Origin: Monocercomonoides exilis
Lineage: Eukaryota; Preaxostyla; Oxymonadida; Polymastigidae
DNA: 64,000 nt
Reading direction: 5' to 3'
Assembly: GCA_001643675.2 (NCBI GenBank)
Contig: LSRY02000034.1
Location: forward strand, 186,001 to 250,000
A program made the translations under genes and the position numbers. Below the pieces are notes generated by a model. The model saw only the letters and a list, made by a program, of their open reading frames with translations, searched no databases and was not told where the DNA came from. This document shows, piece after piece, positions 45,087 through 57,041 of the stretch. How positions within the stretch are numbered: the stretch's first letter is position 1; every line of letters begins with the position of its first letter.

Positions 45087-45328
45087 TGGGTTATTCTTTT
45101 TGAAAAGTCGCGAATGTTTAATTTTCAAATAAATCAAAAATTTCATATTTTGCTCAAATTATTTTAAACATTCAACAAACTTCTTTTATATGGAATCTAT
45201 TTCTGGATAATGCCATTTCACACATTCTTAAGTAGATTCTTGAATAAAAACAGAAATTAGAGCAGAATAAGAAATTTTTGATTTATTTGAAAATGAAACA
45301 TTTGTGACTTTTCAAAAAGAATCACCCA
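45087..45328. mobile_element. 242-bp MITE with ~70-bp inverted arms
   Basis: The left arm begins TGGGTTATTCTTTTTGAAAA at 45087. The right arm, read in reverse complement from 45328, begins TGGGTGATTCTTTTTGAAAA. Agreement extends about 70 nt through the CAAATAAATCAAAAATTTC block. A similar TTATTCTTTTT...GAAAAGTCACAAATG string lies in the inner part of both Merlin arms (42735-42770 and its partner), so this small element is probably related to or nested with that family. Confidence 0.7.
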
Positions 45329-45787
45329 AATGAATTTTTTATATTCCAAAAAATGAAATATTTAAAAAAAAATTTTTTTTTCATTCTATGAACATTTCGA
45401 CAACTAAGAATACCAATCATAAACAGTTGTTCGTTTCAAAATTCGAAATTGTTTGTGGCTCTTTAAATATTGTTGTTTCAAAACATATCTATTAACTTGT
45501 TTTTATGAGTTGAAGAAAAATCAAATTAAAAAAAATTTACTTTTTATTTCATAAATATATAACTCAAAAAGACATAATTACAACATAATATTTAAATATG
45601 AGAATAAAGTGAAGATTCGATAGAAATGGGTCGAACAAAATTTTTGTTATTATCCAAAACAATTTTCTTTGAAAAGAAAAACCGATTTAAACTTTACCAA
45701 TCCAAATCATATAATTTGGTATATCTTCATAAATAACGATTTAATAAAGAATAAAATATCATTAAAATAAATAAAACAAATAAATAA

Positions 45788-48118
45788 CTACGCGACCGTT
45801 TTTGGTTTGACGAAAATTGGAGCTAACACAAGGGTAATGGTTGACAAAAGCTTAATAAGAACGTGAATAGATGGACCGGCTGTATCTTTGCATGGATCAC
45901 CAACAGTATCACCAGTAACAGATGCTTTGTGTGCATCGCTTCCTTTGCCTCCGTAGTTGCCCATTTCAATGAATTTCTTTGAGTTATCCCACGCACCACC
46001 AGCATTGTTCAAGAACAGTCCTACAAGCACACCTGTCATTGTAGCAACCATCAGCATTGATCCCAAAACACGTGCCCCAAGGATGTTGTCGCGTCCTGAA
46101 CCAATAAGACGGAATGTCAGGCCAAGAACAATTGGAGTAAGGATAATTAAAAGAGCTGGACGGATCATTTCTTTCAATGCAGCTTTTGTGACAATAGCAA
46201 CGCAGTGTTGATAATCTGGTTGTTCTGTGTAGTTCATAATACCTGGCTTTTCAGCAAATTGTTTGTTGACTTCACGAATGATTTCTTGTGCAGCGTTTCC
46301 AACAGCATTTATAGCCCATGAAGAGAACAGATACACAGTCATTCCACCAATCAATCCGCCACAGAAAACTTCTGATGTTCCCAAATCAACAGTGATTTCG
46401 GTGTCTGATTCTCCAACAAGAAGCTTGACAGTGTCGAGGAAAGCAGAGAACAAAAGGAATGTTGCAAGAGCAGCTGATCCGACTGCATATCCTTTTGTAA
46501 GTGCTTTTGTTGTGTTACCAACAGCATCAAGACGATCTGTACGGGCACGGATGTGTTCTGGTTGCATTGACATTTCAACAACACCTCCTGCATTATCAGA
46601 AATAGGACCAAAAGTATCCATTCCCAAAACAAAGGCAACAACCATCAACATTCCCATGGTTCCTGAAGCTGTTCCAAAGAAACCTGCTCCTGGAATGCAG
46701 AAGTCTCCAAGATAGTAGCATCCAACAATGGCTGCGCAAATCACCAACACAGGAAGGCAAGTTGATTCCATACCAACAGCCATACCAGCAATGATGTTGG
46801 TTGCATGTCCAGTTTCTGATGCCTTGGCAATAGATTTAACTGGACGGAAACGATAGTCAGTGTAATATTGAGTAATGAAAACGAACAGCAATGAAATGCC
46901 GATACCAATAAGACCACATGTTCCAAATGCCCACCAAGCATTTGGATATGATGGATGATGAAGGCACAAATATGAAACAAGGTAGATGCCAACAGCGCAA
47001 AGAGCTGCAGTAACGCCAAAACCTCTCAAAAGACCATACATTGGATCTTCAGCTTGAGCTTCTAGGGATTCAATATCTGCATATGAGCCAAAAGCTGAAG
47101 TGGCTTCAGCTGAAGATGACTCGCCTGCTTTTGGAGCAGCTGGAGCTTCTTTCTTTGGACCTTCCTTTGAATAAACACAGAGAATTCCAATCATTGAGCT
47201 CAATAAACCGAATGAACGAACAACAAGTGGGAATAGAACATAACCAGCCATTGATCTTCCTTCAAATTTGTGAAGTGCTGCAACTGTTCCTCCAATAACC
47301 ATAGCTCCGATATTTTCTGCAGCAGTTGATTCGAAAAGATCAGCACCACGACCAGCGCAATCTCCAACATTATCACCCACAAGATCTGCAATCACAGCTG
47401 GGTTACGAGGATCATCTTCTGGAATATCGTTGTTAACTTTTCCAACAAGATCGCATCCGACATCTGCTGCCTTGGTGTAGATACCTCCACCAAGCTGAGC
47501 AAACAAAGCAACAAAAGATGCACCAAATCCATATCCCACGATGACATTTGAAAGAACGCTCAACTTAACATTGGGGAAGAAGGCATGGACAAATGCAAAC
47601 ATTGTTGTCACACCAAACAATGAGAGTGTAACAATCAGCATACCTGAGAAAGAACCTCCACGGAAAGCAACCTTGATAGCTTCATTGGAAGAAATCATAA
47701 CGGCTGCAGCACAACGAACATTTGTTCTCACGGACACCCACATTCCAAACCACCCCGAAAGCCCAGAGCACAAAGCTCCAAGACAGAAGGCGATGGCGCT
47801 AATGAGTCCCATAACAACGCGTGAGAATTCCTTTCCATCATAAGTTTCAATTCCAGCAGTTGAGCCGGGAACGAACAGGTAAATACAGAAGATAATCACA
47901 GCAACGGGCACGGCAAATGCTGTAATTGTTGTGTATTGTGTTTTTAAGAAACCAAAAGCTCCTTCACGAATTGGATCTGAAACAGCTTTCATTTCCTTTG
48001 GTCCTTCATCGTGGCGCATAACCCATTTAAAAAGCCAGTAGATGTAAAAGCAACATCCAAGGCATACAACCATAACCATGGCTATAAAGCCCCAAATCCA
48101 TGAATCAGTCGAGTTCAT
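45788..48118 (-). CDS. Membrane H+-translocating inorganic pyrophosphatase
   Basis: Uses hydrolysis of pyrophosphate to pump protons into acidic compartments. One uninterrupted exon of 776 codons with ATG at 48116-48118; upstream TTG codons keep the frame open but are unlikely starts. Sixteen or so hydrophobic segments are visible. Signature motifs are GGGIYTKAADVGCDLVGKV, DDPRNPAVIADLVGDNVGD, FGPISDNAGGVVEMS and GDTVGDPCKDTAGPSIHVL. The segment GNTTKALTKGYAVGSAA has Lys where K+-dependent enzymes have Ala and Thr three residues on, which is the K+-independent (type II) pattern. A linker near 47060-47160 is rich in Ala/Pro/Ser. In an anaerobic protist such a pump would spare ATP. Head-to-head with uL14, 101 bp between starts. 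Confidence 0.95.
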   Translation of the reverse strand: MNSTDSWIWGFIAMVMVVCLGCCFYIYWLFKWVMRHDEGPKEMKAVSDPIREGAFGFLKTQYTTITAFAVPVAVIIFCIYLFVPGSTAGIETYDGKEFSRVVMGLISAIAFCLGALCSGLSGWFGMWVSVRTNVRCAAAVMISSNEAIKVAFRGGSFSGMLIVTLSLFGVTTMFAFVHAFFPNVKLSVLSNVIVGYGFGASFVALFAQLGGGIYTKAADVGCDLVGKVNNDIPEDDPRNPAVIADLVGDNVGDCAGRGADLFESTAAENIGAMVIGGTVAALHKFEGRSMAGYVLFPLVVRSFGLLSSMIGILCVYSKEGPKKEAPAAPKAGESSSAEATSAFGSYADIESLEAQAEDPMYGLLRGFGVTAALCAVGIYLVSYLCLHHPSYPNAWWAFGTCGLIGIGISLLFVFITQYYTDYRFRPVKSIAKASETGHATNIIAGMAVGMESTCLPVLVICAAIVGCYYLGDFCIPGAGFFGTASGTMGMLMVVAFVLGMDTFGPISDNAGGVVEMSMQPEHIRARTDRLDAVGNTTKALTKGYAVGSAALATFLLFSAFLDTVKLLVGESDTEITVDLGTSEVFCGGLIGGMTVYLFSSWAINAVGNAAQEIIREVNKQFAEKPGIMNYTEQPDYQHCVAIVTKAALKEMIRPALLIILTPIVLGLTFRLIGSGRDNILGARVLGSMLMVATMTGVLVGLFLNNAGGAWDNSKKFIEMGNYGGKGSDAHKASVTGDTVGDPCKDTAGPSIHVLIKLLSTITLVLAPIFVKPKTVA

Positions 48119-48219
48119 ATTTAAATTTTCAAACCCAAAAATGATCAACAATTTCCATTTCTGAAATTGAAAATATAAAATTAGGGTTAGTGATCAGATA
48201 CAACTAAGAAAAAAGTTCA

Positions 48220-48764
48220 ATGTCAGATAAAAAACCACGCGGACGTGTTGGATCAACCGGAAACAAAATGCGTATGACTCTTGGTCTCCCAACCAGCTCA
48301 AGAATCAATTGCGCAGACAATACTGGAGCCAAGGAAATGAATGTTATTGCTGTGAAATGCATTCAGGGAAGACTTAACCGTCTGCCTGCTGCTAGCGTTG
48401 CAGAAATGTGCGTTGCTTCATGCCGTAAGGGTAAGCCTGAATATAGGAAGAAAGGTATTTGACTTCTTTATTGTTTGGAAAATTATTTAATTAAAAACTT
48501 TTTGTTGAATTTTTGAAAATTATATTACTAATTTTGTTGGTTCATAATAATTCCATATATTTATTAGTTGTTCCAATCATTATCGTTCGTCAAAGAAGAC
48601 CGTGGCATCGTCAAGATGGAACATACATTTACATGGAAGATAACGCTTGCGTTATTTGCAACCCCAAGGGAGAAATGAAGGGAACACAAATCACTGGACC
48701 AGTTGCAAAAGAAGCAGCTGAAATTTGGCCTAAAGTTTCCAGCCATTCTGATGCAATCGTCTAA
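48220..48764 (+). CDS. RPL23: Large ribosomal subunit protein uL14 (L23)
   Basis: A core 60S protein at the subunit interface. Exon 1 (48220 to about 48453) has [20 protein letters not shown] and [20 protein letters not shown], and ends EYRKK. After an intron of about 114 nt, exon 2 reads [40 protein letters not shown] and [20 protein letters not shown] before TAA. The length of about 143 residues is normal. It shares a very short divergent promoter with the pyrophosphatase gene. Confidence 0.97.
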
Positions 48765-49427
48765 ATACATATCATTTTCTGATCACAATTCTTTAAACTT
48801 TTATCCTCTTTGCATATAAGAACAATACGTTCACATGGTAATAACTTCTTTTCAAGCGCATATGCAATAATACTATTTGTGTTTCTTTTCAATTCGAATC
48901 TTTTGAAGTCAAAAACAAGAAATAAATTCTTTCAGAATTTATTGTGATTCTGAAACGTAATTCTTCATCTTCAATTGTTTACGAATGCTCCGTATATAAA
49001 TTATTTAATCAGAGATTTTTGAAAAGTTATTTCTTATCGTCTTGAGAGAGAAGAAAAAATAATAAAGTCTTCAAAACTGAAAAAACTGAAAAGTTTTAAA
49101 CAAACAATCAAAATAAATAACAGTAAATCAAAAAAGAATTTTTCGTAATGATTGCAACCTATAATTTTTGTTCAAATTTTCACAAATTAGAAGTGAAGAT
49201 TGTTGAAATATGGAAACTTCATTCGAGAGATGATTGACAGTATTTTCAACTGCTTTTGAATCTCTTTTAAAAATACTTCATTATTAATCATCATAAACGA
49301 TACACTATATTTGGTTTACGTTTAAAATCTTGATTAAAATTTCAACAAACAAAAAAATAGTTGAATACAAAATCATTTGTGTGAAAATTTTATTCTTATT
49401 TATGATGTAATAAATCATGTTATAAGT
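48765..49427. other. Intergenic spacer between convergent genes
   Basis: AT-rich with no gene, repeat or structured element that I can support. Confidence 0.6.
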
Positions 49428-51126
49428 TCATCTTCTTTTTCTCATCCTTTTTGCTTTTTGCGGTAAAACAAATTCGCTGTCGGATGGCGATTTTCCCCAA
49501 TCCTCTTCAAGCTTTGAAACGGAATCTTTTATCTTGGTTCCATTTTTTTCATTCGCTTTGTTATAATCGTCTTCAATACTTTCGCTCTCTTCTGCATCAT
49601 CACAAAACAATGGCTTGACTTCAACTTCATTAATTCTTTCTTTACTGTCACTATCTTCATTCAAATGAGATTTTTCGTTTTGGCAATAAAATTCCTCAAA
49701 CGATCCATCAACCAGCTGTTGAGTAGAATATGATGATGAAGCTTCAGATTTCTCCTTTGTCTTATGATCATCATCCAATGTGCAGATTGTTATAACCTGT
49801 GGAAGACTCTTTTTCGCACGTTGTCTGATATGCTTCTTGTCTTTTGCACTTTGAAAACGATTGAAAAGAGAAGTGCGAGAAGTTTGGCCATGAACAGTTG
49901 AGAGTTGTTTGGGGCCAATCAAAGATTCAGATTGAGGATTCACAGAATTAATAGAGTTTGTTATACGATGTAGCCTTCTTCTTTTAAGAAGATGCATGTG
50001 CCTCTTTATGAGTGCATCTCTACGAAGCCTTTTTCTTTGGATGCTCGAGCTCTTTAACGTTTTTGCACTGCATTTATCATCAGCTCTTTGGAAATCTTCA
50101 TATTTCTTGTTTCTTAGCTCTGTTTGACAAGTGCCATGAGAATCTCTTCCATCTTCTTTTGAATATTGTTCAATGTCCATTTCATTTTGATGTTCATCAA
50201 ACTCTTCATCGGATAATGGTTCAGACTCTTCCATCGAATTGAAATGCATCAAAAATTCGAGTTCTTCTTTTTCTCTATCATCTTCAAAGTCATCATCGTC
50301 GTCGTCATCGTCTTCATCGTCAATCCCGTGATGCTGACGAAAAAATTGGAAAAATGAAGGCCTGTGATGAGGAACTATCAATTCGTCGCAATAAGAAAAA
50401 TGATTAACAGGCTCAAAACATTGACTTTCAACAAGTGGATTTGTCAAGTATTCTGCTGTGGGATGCATGAATACTTGAACATCGCTATCACCGCTACGAT
50501 GCGAGATGAAACTAAAATCCTGAGATCTTGGAGGAGGCGGTACAGGCTGTCCGTTTTCAAGAGCATCTATTTCAAAGCGAAACAATAAGGGGGGAAATGA
50601 AAGGAAAAATAAATGAGACCTTGAAGCCTTGCGACGAAATCTTCTTCAATCAATTGAGGGTCAAGCTCTATTCCTCCGTCATTATGTTGATCTTTATCAT
50701 TAACATTTATTATTGATTCTTTGGCTTGCCCCTTCTCAATCTTTTTTATAAGCTTAAACCTGGAATTGCAAATAGGACATTTGTTTGTTTCCTTTACAAA
50801 AGTTTGGCAATGGAAATTCAAAAAAATTAATTAACAATGTAAACAATGCCACATACGTCACTCCATTTGGAAATACACTTCAGAAATGGTTATATTAACA
50901 ACAAAATAAATTTATTATCGAATAATTTTAAAAAGTTTCAAAGTTTTCTGTTACATACAGAAAAGCAGAAAAAATGATTGCATGGCAATATTCCAGCCTG
51001 AATGTTCACTAAATCAAGGCATATTGGGCAATTCTGTAGGAAAATGTCTTCAATTTTTAATTTTTGTATGATATGTGAATTTTCTCCTTTTGAATTTGCA
51101 GATTTTCCACATATTCGAAAAGACAT
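49428..51126 (-). CDS. RING-finger protein, probable E3 ubiquitin ligase (TOPORS/PHRF1-like layout)
   Basis: ATG at 51124-51126. Exon 1 has CPICLDLVNIQAGILPCNHF and FCF. A tiny exon near 50865-50885 supplies CISKWSD. The next exon gives TNKCPICNSRFKLIKKIEKG, so the spliced product has a complete C3HC4 RING: CPIC, C-x-H-x-x-C, CISKW, CPIC. The last exon starts near ALENGQPVPPPPRS and runs to TGA at 49428. It is acidic (a poly-Asp run around 50290-50320) and then strongly basic, with RKRLRRDALIKRHMHLLKRR and a terminal RMRKRR suitable for nuclear import. An N-terminal RING followed by a long charged tail resembles TOPORS-type nuclear ligases, but substrates cannot be inferred. The hAT element 51347-57886 was inserted 213 bp upstream of the start. 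Confidence 0.75.
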
Positions 51127-51338
51127 CAGCTGTTATGGGAAAGTTTGAGTGAATAAACATCCAATATTATCTAACAAAGATTCGTTATTAAATTCAAGAA
51201 TCAGAAACAAATAATTTGGAAAGAGCAGAAGATTGAGGTCCCTGAATTTCTTCACAATTTTGTGACACATTGTCATAAAAATCTAATTTTCATTTGTTCA
51301 TGGGTTGCATTTAATTGAAACATAAAGTTAAATACAAA

Positions 51339-51346
51339 ATTGAAAG
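51339..51346. repeat. Left target-site duplication ATTGAAAG
   Basis: Identical to 57887-57894 and exactly adjacent to the terminal inverted repeat of the hAT element. Confidence 0.85.
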
Positions 51347-51558
51347 TAGATCTTTGCGACAGACCGACATTTTTTGAAAGCGTTCGACAAGTCGACCGAC
51401 AAAAAAAATTTATTCAAATGTTTATTGCATTTTTTCGAATTTCTTTTTTAAATTTTCAATTCAAACAAAATAAGATAGATATAATTCACATGTATTTTCA
51501 AATAATTAATAATATATTAACAATTCATAAATAAACATTGTTTATTTTTTTCGACAAA

Positions 51559-51633
51559 GATCAGTCGGTCGAATTGATCAGCCTGTCATATAGATCAGTC
51601 TGTCAATCTGATCAATCTGTCGAATAGATCAAC
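51559..51633. repeat. 17-bp subterminal tandem repeat, about four copies
   Basis: Imperfect units of GATCAGTC(T/G)GTCAATN repeat with a 17-bp period just inside the left end of the hAT element. Each carries a GTC-GTC-like core related to the GTCGGTC motif near the ends, as expected for transposase binding sites. Confidence 0.7.
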
Positions 51634-52019
51634 TTTTATTTCAGAAAGCTGATATCATGGAAGTTTCAAATGATTATGATTTCGTTAATTTTTTTCCTCT
51701 TGAATTACAAAATTGTATTAAGACGAAAGAAGTGGTTTGAAAACATTGTTTAATTTGAACAAAAATGAATCGTTTTGATTTTTTTTTCAAAGAGCGATGA
51801 ATTGAGAAAAAAAAAAGATTTGAAAAGAAATAATTGTTCATTTGTTAAGTTGGAATATTCGAAAACCACTAATTTTGGAAAATGTGTAAAAAAGATTTAT
51901 TACGATCAAAAGTCACATCATATCTTTTTCTTCATTAAAAAAAAGATTACAAACACCCCAACAATACAGGTGAAGAAATTGGAAAAGTTCACTTTGAAGT
52001 GAACAACAACAAACTTTGG

Positions 52020-54803
52020 ATAGCATACACTCCAGTCAAAAATGATGGCTCGTTAAAAAAAGGATGGCCACATATACTATTTATGTCCTAACAGCAAGCA
52101 AGGAGTCGATTGCGGGATATGTGGAAGGAAAGGAAGCGAAAGGATATGCAATCATCAATGTTCTCTGTTGAATAATTCTTGTATCGTTCAATATTTAAAA
52201 TCACCATGTTCTTCAAGCTATCAAACAAATTTTGCAACAAAGAAAATCGTGCCTTATCATTTTCAATATGATTCTTTAATTAGTCTTTTTTTGAAGCTGA
52301 TCAGTCATTGTAATATAGCTTTCTTGTCTGCTTACTCATCGGAATTTAATGCTTTTATTTCAAAATAAAAACAGATCTCACAACAATATCCTTCTTTGTC
52401 AACAGAGTCCATTTTTCCACGTTTAAATCACAGAAAACTCTCTTCAGTCATTCATGATGAAGTGAACAAAATAATCGCTGAAAGGAAAAAAATAATCCAT
52501 AATTCTATGGTTGGAGTGATGATTGATGGAGGAGTTATTGCAAGCTAAAAATATACAGTTATTACAGTAGTCCCATTGAAGGAATTTGCAAAACCATTTT
52601 TTGGAGGATAAATGAAGCTTGCTACACTTCATCAGACTATTTGAAGCTCATTACACAGATTTTAACGGAAATCAGAGATCTTCATGGAGAAGTGCGATGC
52701 TTTTGCACGGATGGTTTGCTTCCTCAACGGAAAGCAATTGAAAGTTTGAGTGAAGAAAATATTACTAAAAACTCTTTATCGATATGCACAGGAACTACTC
52801 CAATATTTGTGTATTGTTGCAATCATCTGCTTAATTTAGTGGTGAGTCATTTTTACAGAAAAAATGAATTCTTTCAAAAATTGAGAGATTCAATAATTAC
52901 ATATTCCAAACAAGTGAAAATCCTTTCTCGAAGAAATCCTTCTATTCTGAAATGCCCCACATTTGTGGAAACCAGATGGCTTTGTCTTTATGACATTTGT
53001 TGTTTCATTGGAAAACATTATCATAATGATTGTTTTTCTGAATTGAAGGAATTAATTTTTGTTGATGATGTGATCAAAAATGAACTACTTTTATTTCCTC
53101 TTAAAGAACTTCAGTTGTTCTTTGAAAAGGAAGAAATCAAGTTAGGTGATATTTTCCCTGAGATATTGAAGGCATTTGCACGGTTCATTTGGGTGCAAGA
53201 GCTGGCAGAGTTTTCCGATGAAAACTGGCGATCTGGTTTACGTCAAATCATAATTCTTTTATTTAATTTTTTCTTGGCAGGAAATCGAGGGAATATTATT
53301 TCTTTAGCCTTCTCTTTGACACCAACAGGAAGAAATCTTTATCAAGCAGGATCATTTTCCGAAACATTCTGCTCAGAATTGTGCAGGTTAAAAGAAGGAT
53401 ATAAACTGGCTTTTTCAGTGGAAACTGCTTGTTCGATTTCCAAACACGTTGATTCAAATAATGAATTACAACATTCTGATATGAATATTACGAACAAAGC
53501 AGATTCATCAAAATCCCAGGGTCGCGAACACTTATTTAAGTCAATTTCACCCTCATTTTCGTCATTTTACTCCAATGCAATTTCTTCTTCATCATCTTCT
53601 TCCTCTTCCTCTCCCTCTTCCTCTCCTTCCACTTCTCCTTCCTTTCCTTCCATTCCATCAAAACAATCAACTTCTTCTCCTTCTTGTTTGAACTCGATTT
53701 CTTTTGAAAATGAAATGGAAACTGATCATCGAAAAATCTGCAAGATGAAAAGAACAGACAAGCAAAATGTATTTCCAAATGAAACTTCAAAGCAAAAAAC
53801 TGTGAAAGATTTGTTCATTGGAAATGATTTATCTTTTCGAAAAATAATGTTTGATGTTCCATCTTCAATGACATATGAATCGAACCCCTTCACAATCGAC
53901 GCATTTTATTCCATTCTTCGTTCGTTGAATCCTGAACCTTGCGAAAATAAAAAGCAAACTTCATCGACTCAAAAGGAAAGCAATTCATCTTCTCATATAA
54001 CAATCACTGTTCCAAAGATGGATAACGAGAATCCAGATGACACGCACATTATTCAGTTACTCAAAATAGTATCAGAAAATTCTCCGTTAAGATTTAATGA
54101 ATTTTCTTCAATGGATCAAGAAGAAATTGATGAGGAAGATCTGGATATTTTTGGATTATCACAAGCTGAAAGAGATTCTGAAGAAGACGAATTTCCTGAC
54201 ACTTTTAATTCGTCTTTAACTTTCCAGAAAGAGACCAATACATATTTCACAAGAAAAGAAAGTGAAAAAGAAACCAATGAAATAAGGAGCAAAGAAAGAA
54301 GCGAAGTTGCTGAAATCAATGATGATGACGAATCCTCAGACAATTCTGAAAATGATGATGATCTTCGATTTATTGGCTCAAGTGAATTTATTGAATTTGG
54401 AAAATTGAAAAATATGGATCAGAAACAAATGACAATTAGAAGCATTATCGAAACAATAAAGATGGATTGGTTTATAAGAATGAAAAGTGGATTTCATCAA
54501 TATGCGTCAAATGTTCTTTCAAACCAAAACAAAGAAGTTATGGAACATGTGGAAGCTTTGTATTCTTCTTTTATTTTTGACTGTCATCAGTCTGTTGTGC
54601 TTGATAATTGTTTTGTTTTATTCTCTGAAATTAGTAAACTTGATCATTTTCACTCAATTTTTTCAAACATTTGTTTCGCTTTAATAACTTTCCCCTGTAG
54701 CGAGACTTCTTGCGAGCGACTATTTTCAAGGCTTCGTCGTATCGTGGGGGATAGAAGACACTTTCTTTCATTGGAAATGCTGAATTCTTTGCTTCTTCTT
54801 TGA
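52020..54803 (+). pseudogene. hAT transposase, N-terminal third damaged
   Basis: A 720-codon frame (52641-54803) is intact and ends with the hAT dimerisation signature ALITFPCSETSCERLFSR followed by LRRIVGDRRHFLSLEMLNSL. Upstream pieces in shifted frames continue the protein. A Cys-rich N-terminal segment near 52070-52150 (DCGICGRKGSERICNHQC) looks like a zinc finger. VIHDEVNKIIAERKK and NSMVGVMIDGGVIAS near 52450-52550 give the first catalytic Asp region, and CFCTDGLLPQRKA gives the second. Stops interrupt after NAFISK and GGVIAS, and a frame change lies near 52610. The frame also contains a serine-rich run (53580-53690) like those in host genes. It could still make a truncated protein, but catalysis is doubtful. 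Confidence 0.8.
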
Positions 54804-55392
54804 AAGTTTTCATTATTTCATTTTATAACATAAATTCAAAACAATTGATTAATTTGTTTTTTTTTAATATTTCAGTTTTTGAAACACTGATAATTATTTA
54901 AGCTCAAATTATCTAAAAGATAATATTCTGAACGTCAATTGAAACAACGATAAAAAACTATTAAATGTTGACTCTTGGAAACAAGCTGCAACTTTCCTCA
55001 AATCGTTAATAAGAAAAAAACGAATTACACAAGTTATTTCTTCATTCTCTTTTTAATGTGATTTTAAATTTGATTTTCATCGATGACAACAACCATTCGT
55101 TGAAAAATAAAAAGTTAGTTGTCATTGGAATGTCATTTCTATCCTGAATAAATCAATCTTAATTTTGATTGATAGATAAATACATTTGAAATTGCATTTC
55201 AAAACTGAAATATCACAAAATCATCACTTAAAAGTTCTCGTTTCCACTTTTAAAGATTCTCATAAGATAATATGAGTTTTTCATTTATTTTGCCTCCTTT
55301 TTTTAAGTTTCAACTTCTTCTCAATTTTTTCATCTCCTCCGTTCAAAACTCTTTGCTGCCTAAAATATGAAATATATTCATTTCGAATAGTT
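54804..55392. other. Non-coding part of the hAT element
   Basis: AT-rich interval between the transposase and the captured fragment. No feature is visible. Confidence 0.6.
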
Positions 55393-56620
55393 TTACACTC
55401 CTCTTTCAAAATTGACTTCTTTTTCTTTCATTCTTTTTCTATCACTTTCACAAATTGCATCTGACATCGTTATCATCACAGCGCCTGTTGGATAACGTTG
55501 AATAAACTCTCTCTTCAGAGGAGTCTGCGATAATCTTTCTAAGGGATCACCTGACAGACACACATTCACCACATTCTTTGAGTGTTTTCTTCTGGATTGC
55601 TTCCAAGTTTGACCTCTCCCCGTTCGCAATCTTCTGCCCAGCAGCTTCTGCTTCGTATTCCCCAAACGGGATCTGCAGCGTCACACACTCCCACACCATC
55701 ATCCCAACAGAAAACACAACCGTCTTCTTCGTCGCATTCTTCGTTGCTCCGCTCAGCAGCTCCGGAGCCTTCCACCTCATGCACTCCTTCCTGTTGTCTT
55801 CCTCATCCTCAAATGCCGATGAGGGCAGAGAATCTCTTTCATCGCCATCATCACTGGTAGATGTCACAACTGTTGAAGAAGAGATGGAGGATGAATCCGA
55901 GTCTGAATCTGATGAACAATTCGAGTGCATCGCAATGCAAATGATCATATGCTCTGAAAACAACACAATGTGTGGACTCAGATTTGTCAGCGATTGAAGT
56001 GGCACTTCGCATTCATCAAATGAATGAAGTGCCCCATTCGCCACCCAGAACAGGATCTGAGCAGCCATCACCTCCCTCTCCTGGAGAGTGCCAATCGCCA
56101 TCTCTTTTGTCTTATTCAGCCCATGAAGCAGCATGAACAGCGAATCCCTCAAGTCAACGATCAGCTTCTCATGAGGAGACGAGCAGGCCATCGCATCCAC
56201 CAGATTCGACATCGACGAGGTGGTTGGACACAGATCCTCCCCTCGAACAAATGTTGAATCTGAATCAGTTGTCGAAGTGGTGATAGTGGACGAAATGGAT
56301 GGAGAAGGAGATCTCTTCCTTATCTCTTCTTCCTCCTCCTTTTCTAAGGTCCAATCAGGGATCTTATCTGAATCCTTTCCCAAAATATATTCTGTTGAGC
56401 CACTCTCGCTCAAAAGATACTCTTCAGACTCCGAATGCACCATCTCCTTCCCATTCATTCTCTTCTTCATCCTCTCTTCGTTCTTCTTCTCTGCCTCTCT
56501 CTCGGCTCTTCTCCACTGCTCCTCAGGTGACATTTCCATTGTAACCATCTCAATCAACTTCGGATCTTTTCTGACGTTGTCATTCACAATCTCTTCCTGT
56601 TTTTCTGAATTGCTCTATCC
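55393..56620 (-). pseudogene. Captured cytoplasmic pseudokinase fragment of a surface-protein gene
   Basis: Closely matches the C-terminal, intracellular part of the gene at 29517-36562. The same blocks occur in the same order: EMSPEEQWRRAEREAEKKNE, ESGSTEYILG, DSTFVRGEDLCPTTSSMSNL, LIVDLRDSLFMLLHGLNKTK, NLSPHIVLFSEHM, MRWKAPELLSG and PFGEYEAEAAGQKIANGERS. The fragment starts just inside where the membrane helix would be (SEKQEEIVND) and lacks ectodomain, signal peptide and membrane span. A frame change near 55560 precedes LSGDPLERLSQTPLKREFIQ and YPTGAVMITMSDAI, the normal end. As in the parent family there is no HRD or DFG. It lies wholly inside the hAT element, antisense to the transposase. 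It could be a capture product; no promoter or start was identified. Confidence 0.85.
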
Positions 56621-56727
56621 GATTTATAAACCAGCTCAAAACATTTTTATAAGAGATTCAATCAATGCAAATTACCATTTTTAAATATCACAACTCAAAC
56701 ATTTGTTTTCAAGTGTGTGATTTTCGC

Positions 56728-57016
56728 AAAAAAAGAAAAGAAAAGAAAAGAAAAAGAAAAAGAAAGAATGAATGAAAGAAAAAGCAGAAAAAGAAGAAAA
56801 AGAAGAAAAAGAAGAAAAAGAAGAAAAAGAAGAAGAAGAAAAAAAAAAGAGAAGAGAAAGCGAAAAGGAAGGAAGAGGAAAAGAAATGGGAAGAAGAGAG
56901 AAAGAAAAAGAAAGAAGAAGAAAAATTAAGAAGAGAAAAAGAAGAAGAAAAAGAAAGAAGAAGAAAAAGAAAGAAAAAGAAAAAGAAGAAGAAGAAGAAG
57001 AAGAAGAAGAAGAAGC
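56728..57016. repeat. Purine-rich (GAAAAAGAA)n low-complexity tract
   Basis: Nearly 290 nt composed almost entirely of A and G, mostly AAAAAGAAG units. Lys/Glu frames through it are not considered genes. It lies directly upstream of the captured fragment inside the hAT element. Confidence 0.9.
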
Positions 57017-57041
57017 AACTTATCGGACAAATGGCTTATAA

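Noticed and set aside
51775-52368. Separate small genes upstream of the hAT transposase frame
   Set aside because: They read as displaced pieces of the transposase N-terminus (zinc-finger-like Cys pattern) and not as independent proteins.
56717-57041. Lys/Glu-rich frames in the purine tract
   Set aside because: Pure AAAAAGAAG repeat with no non-repetitive sequence; the frame is a consequence of the lack of T.
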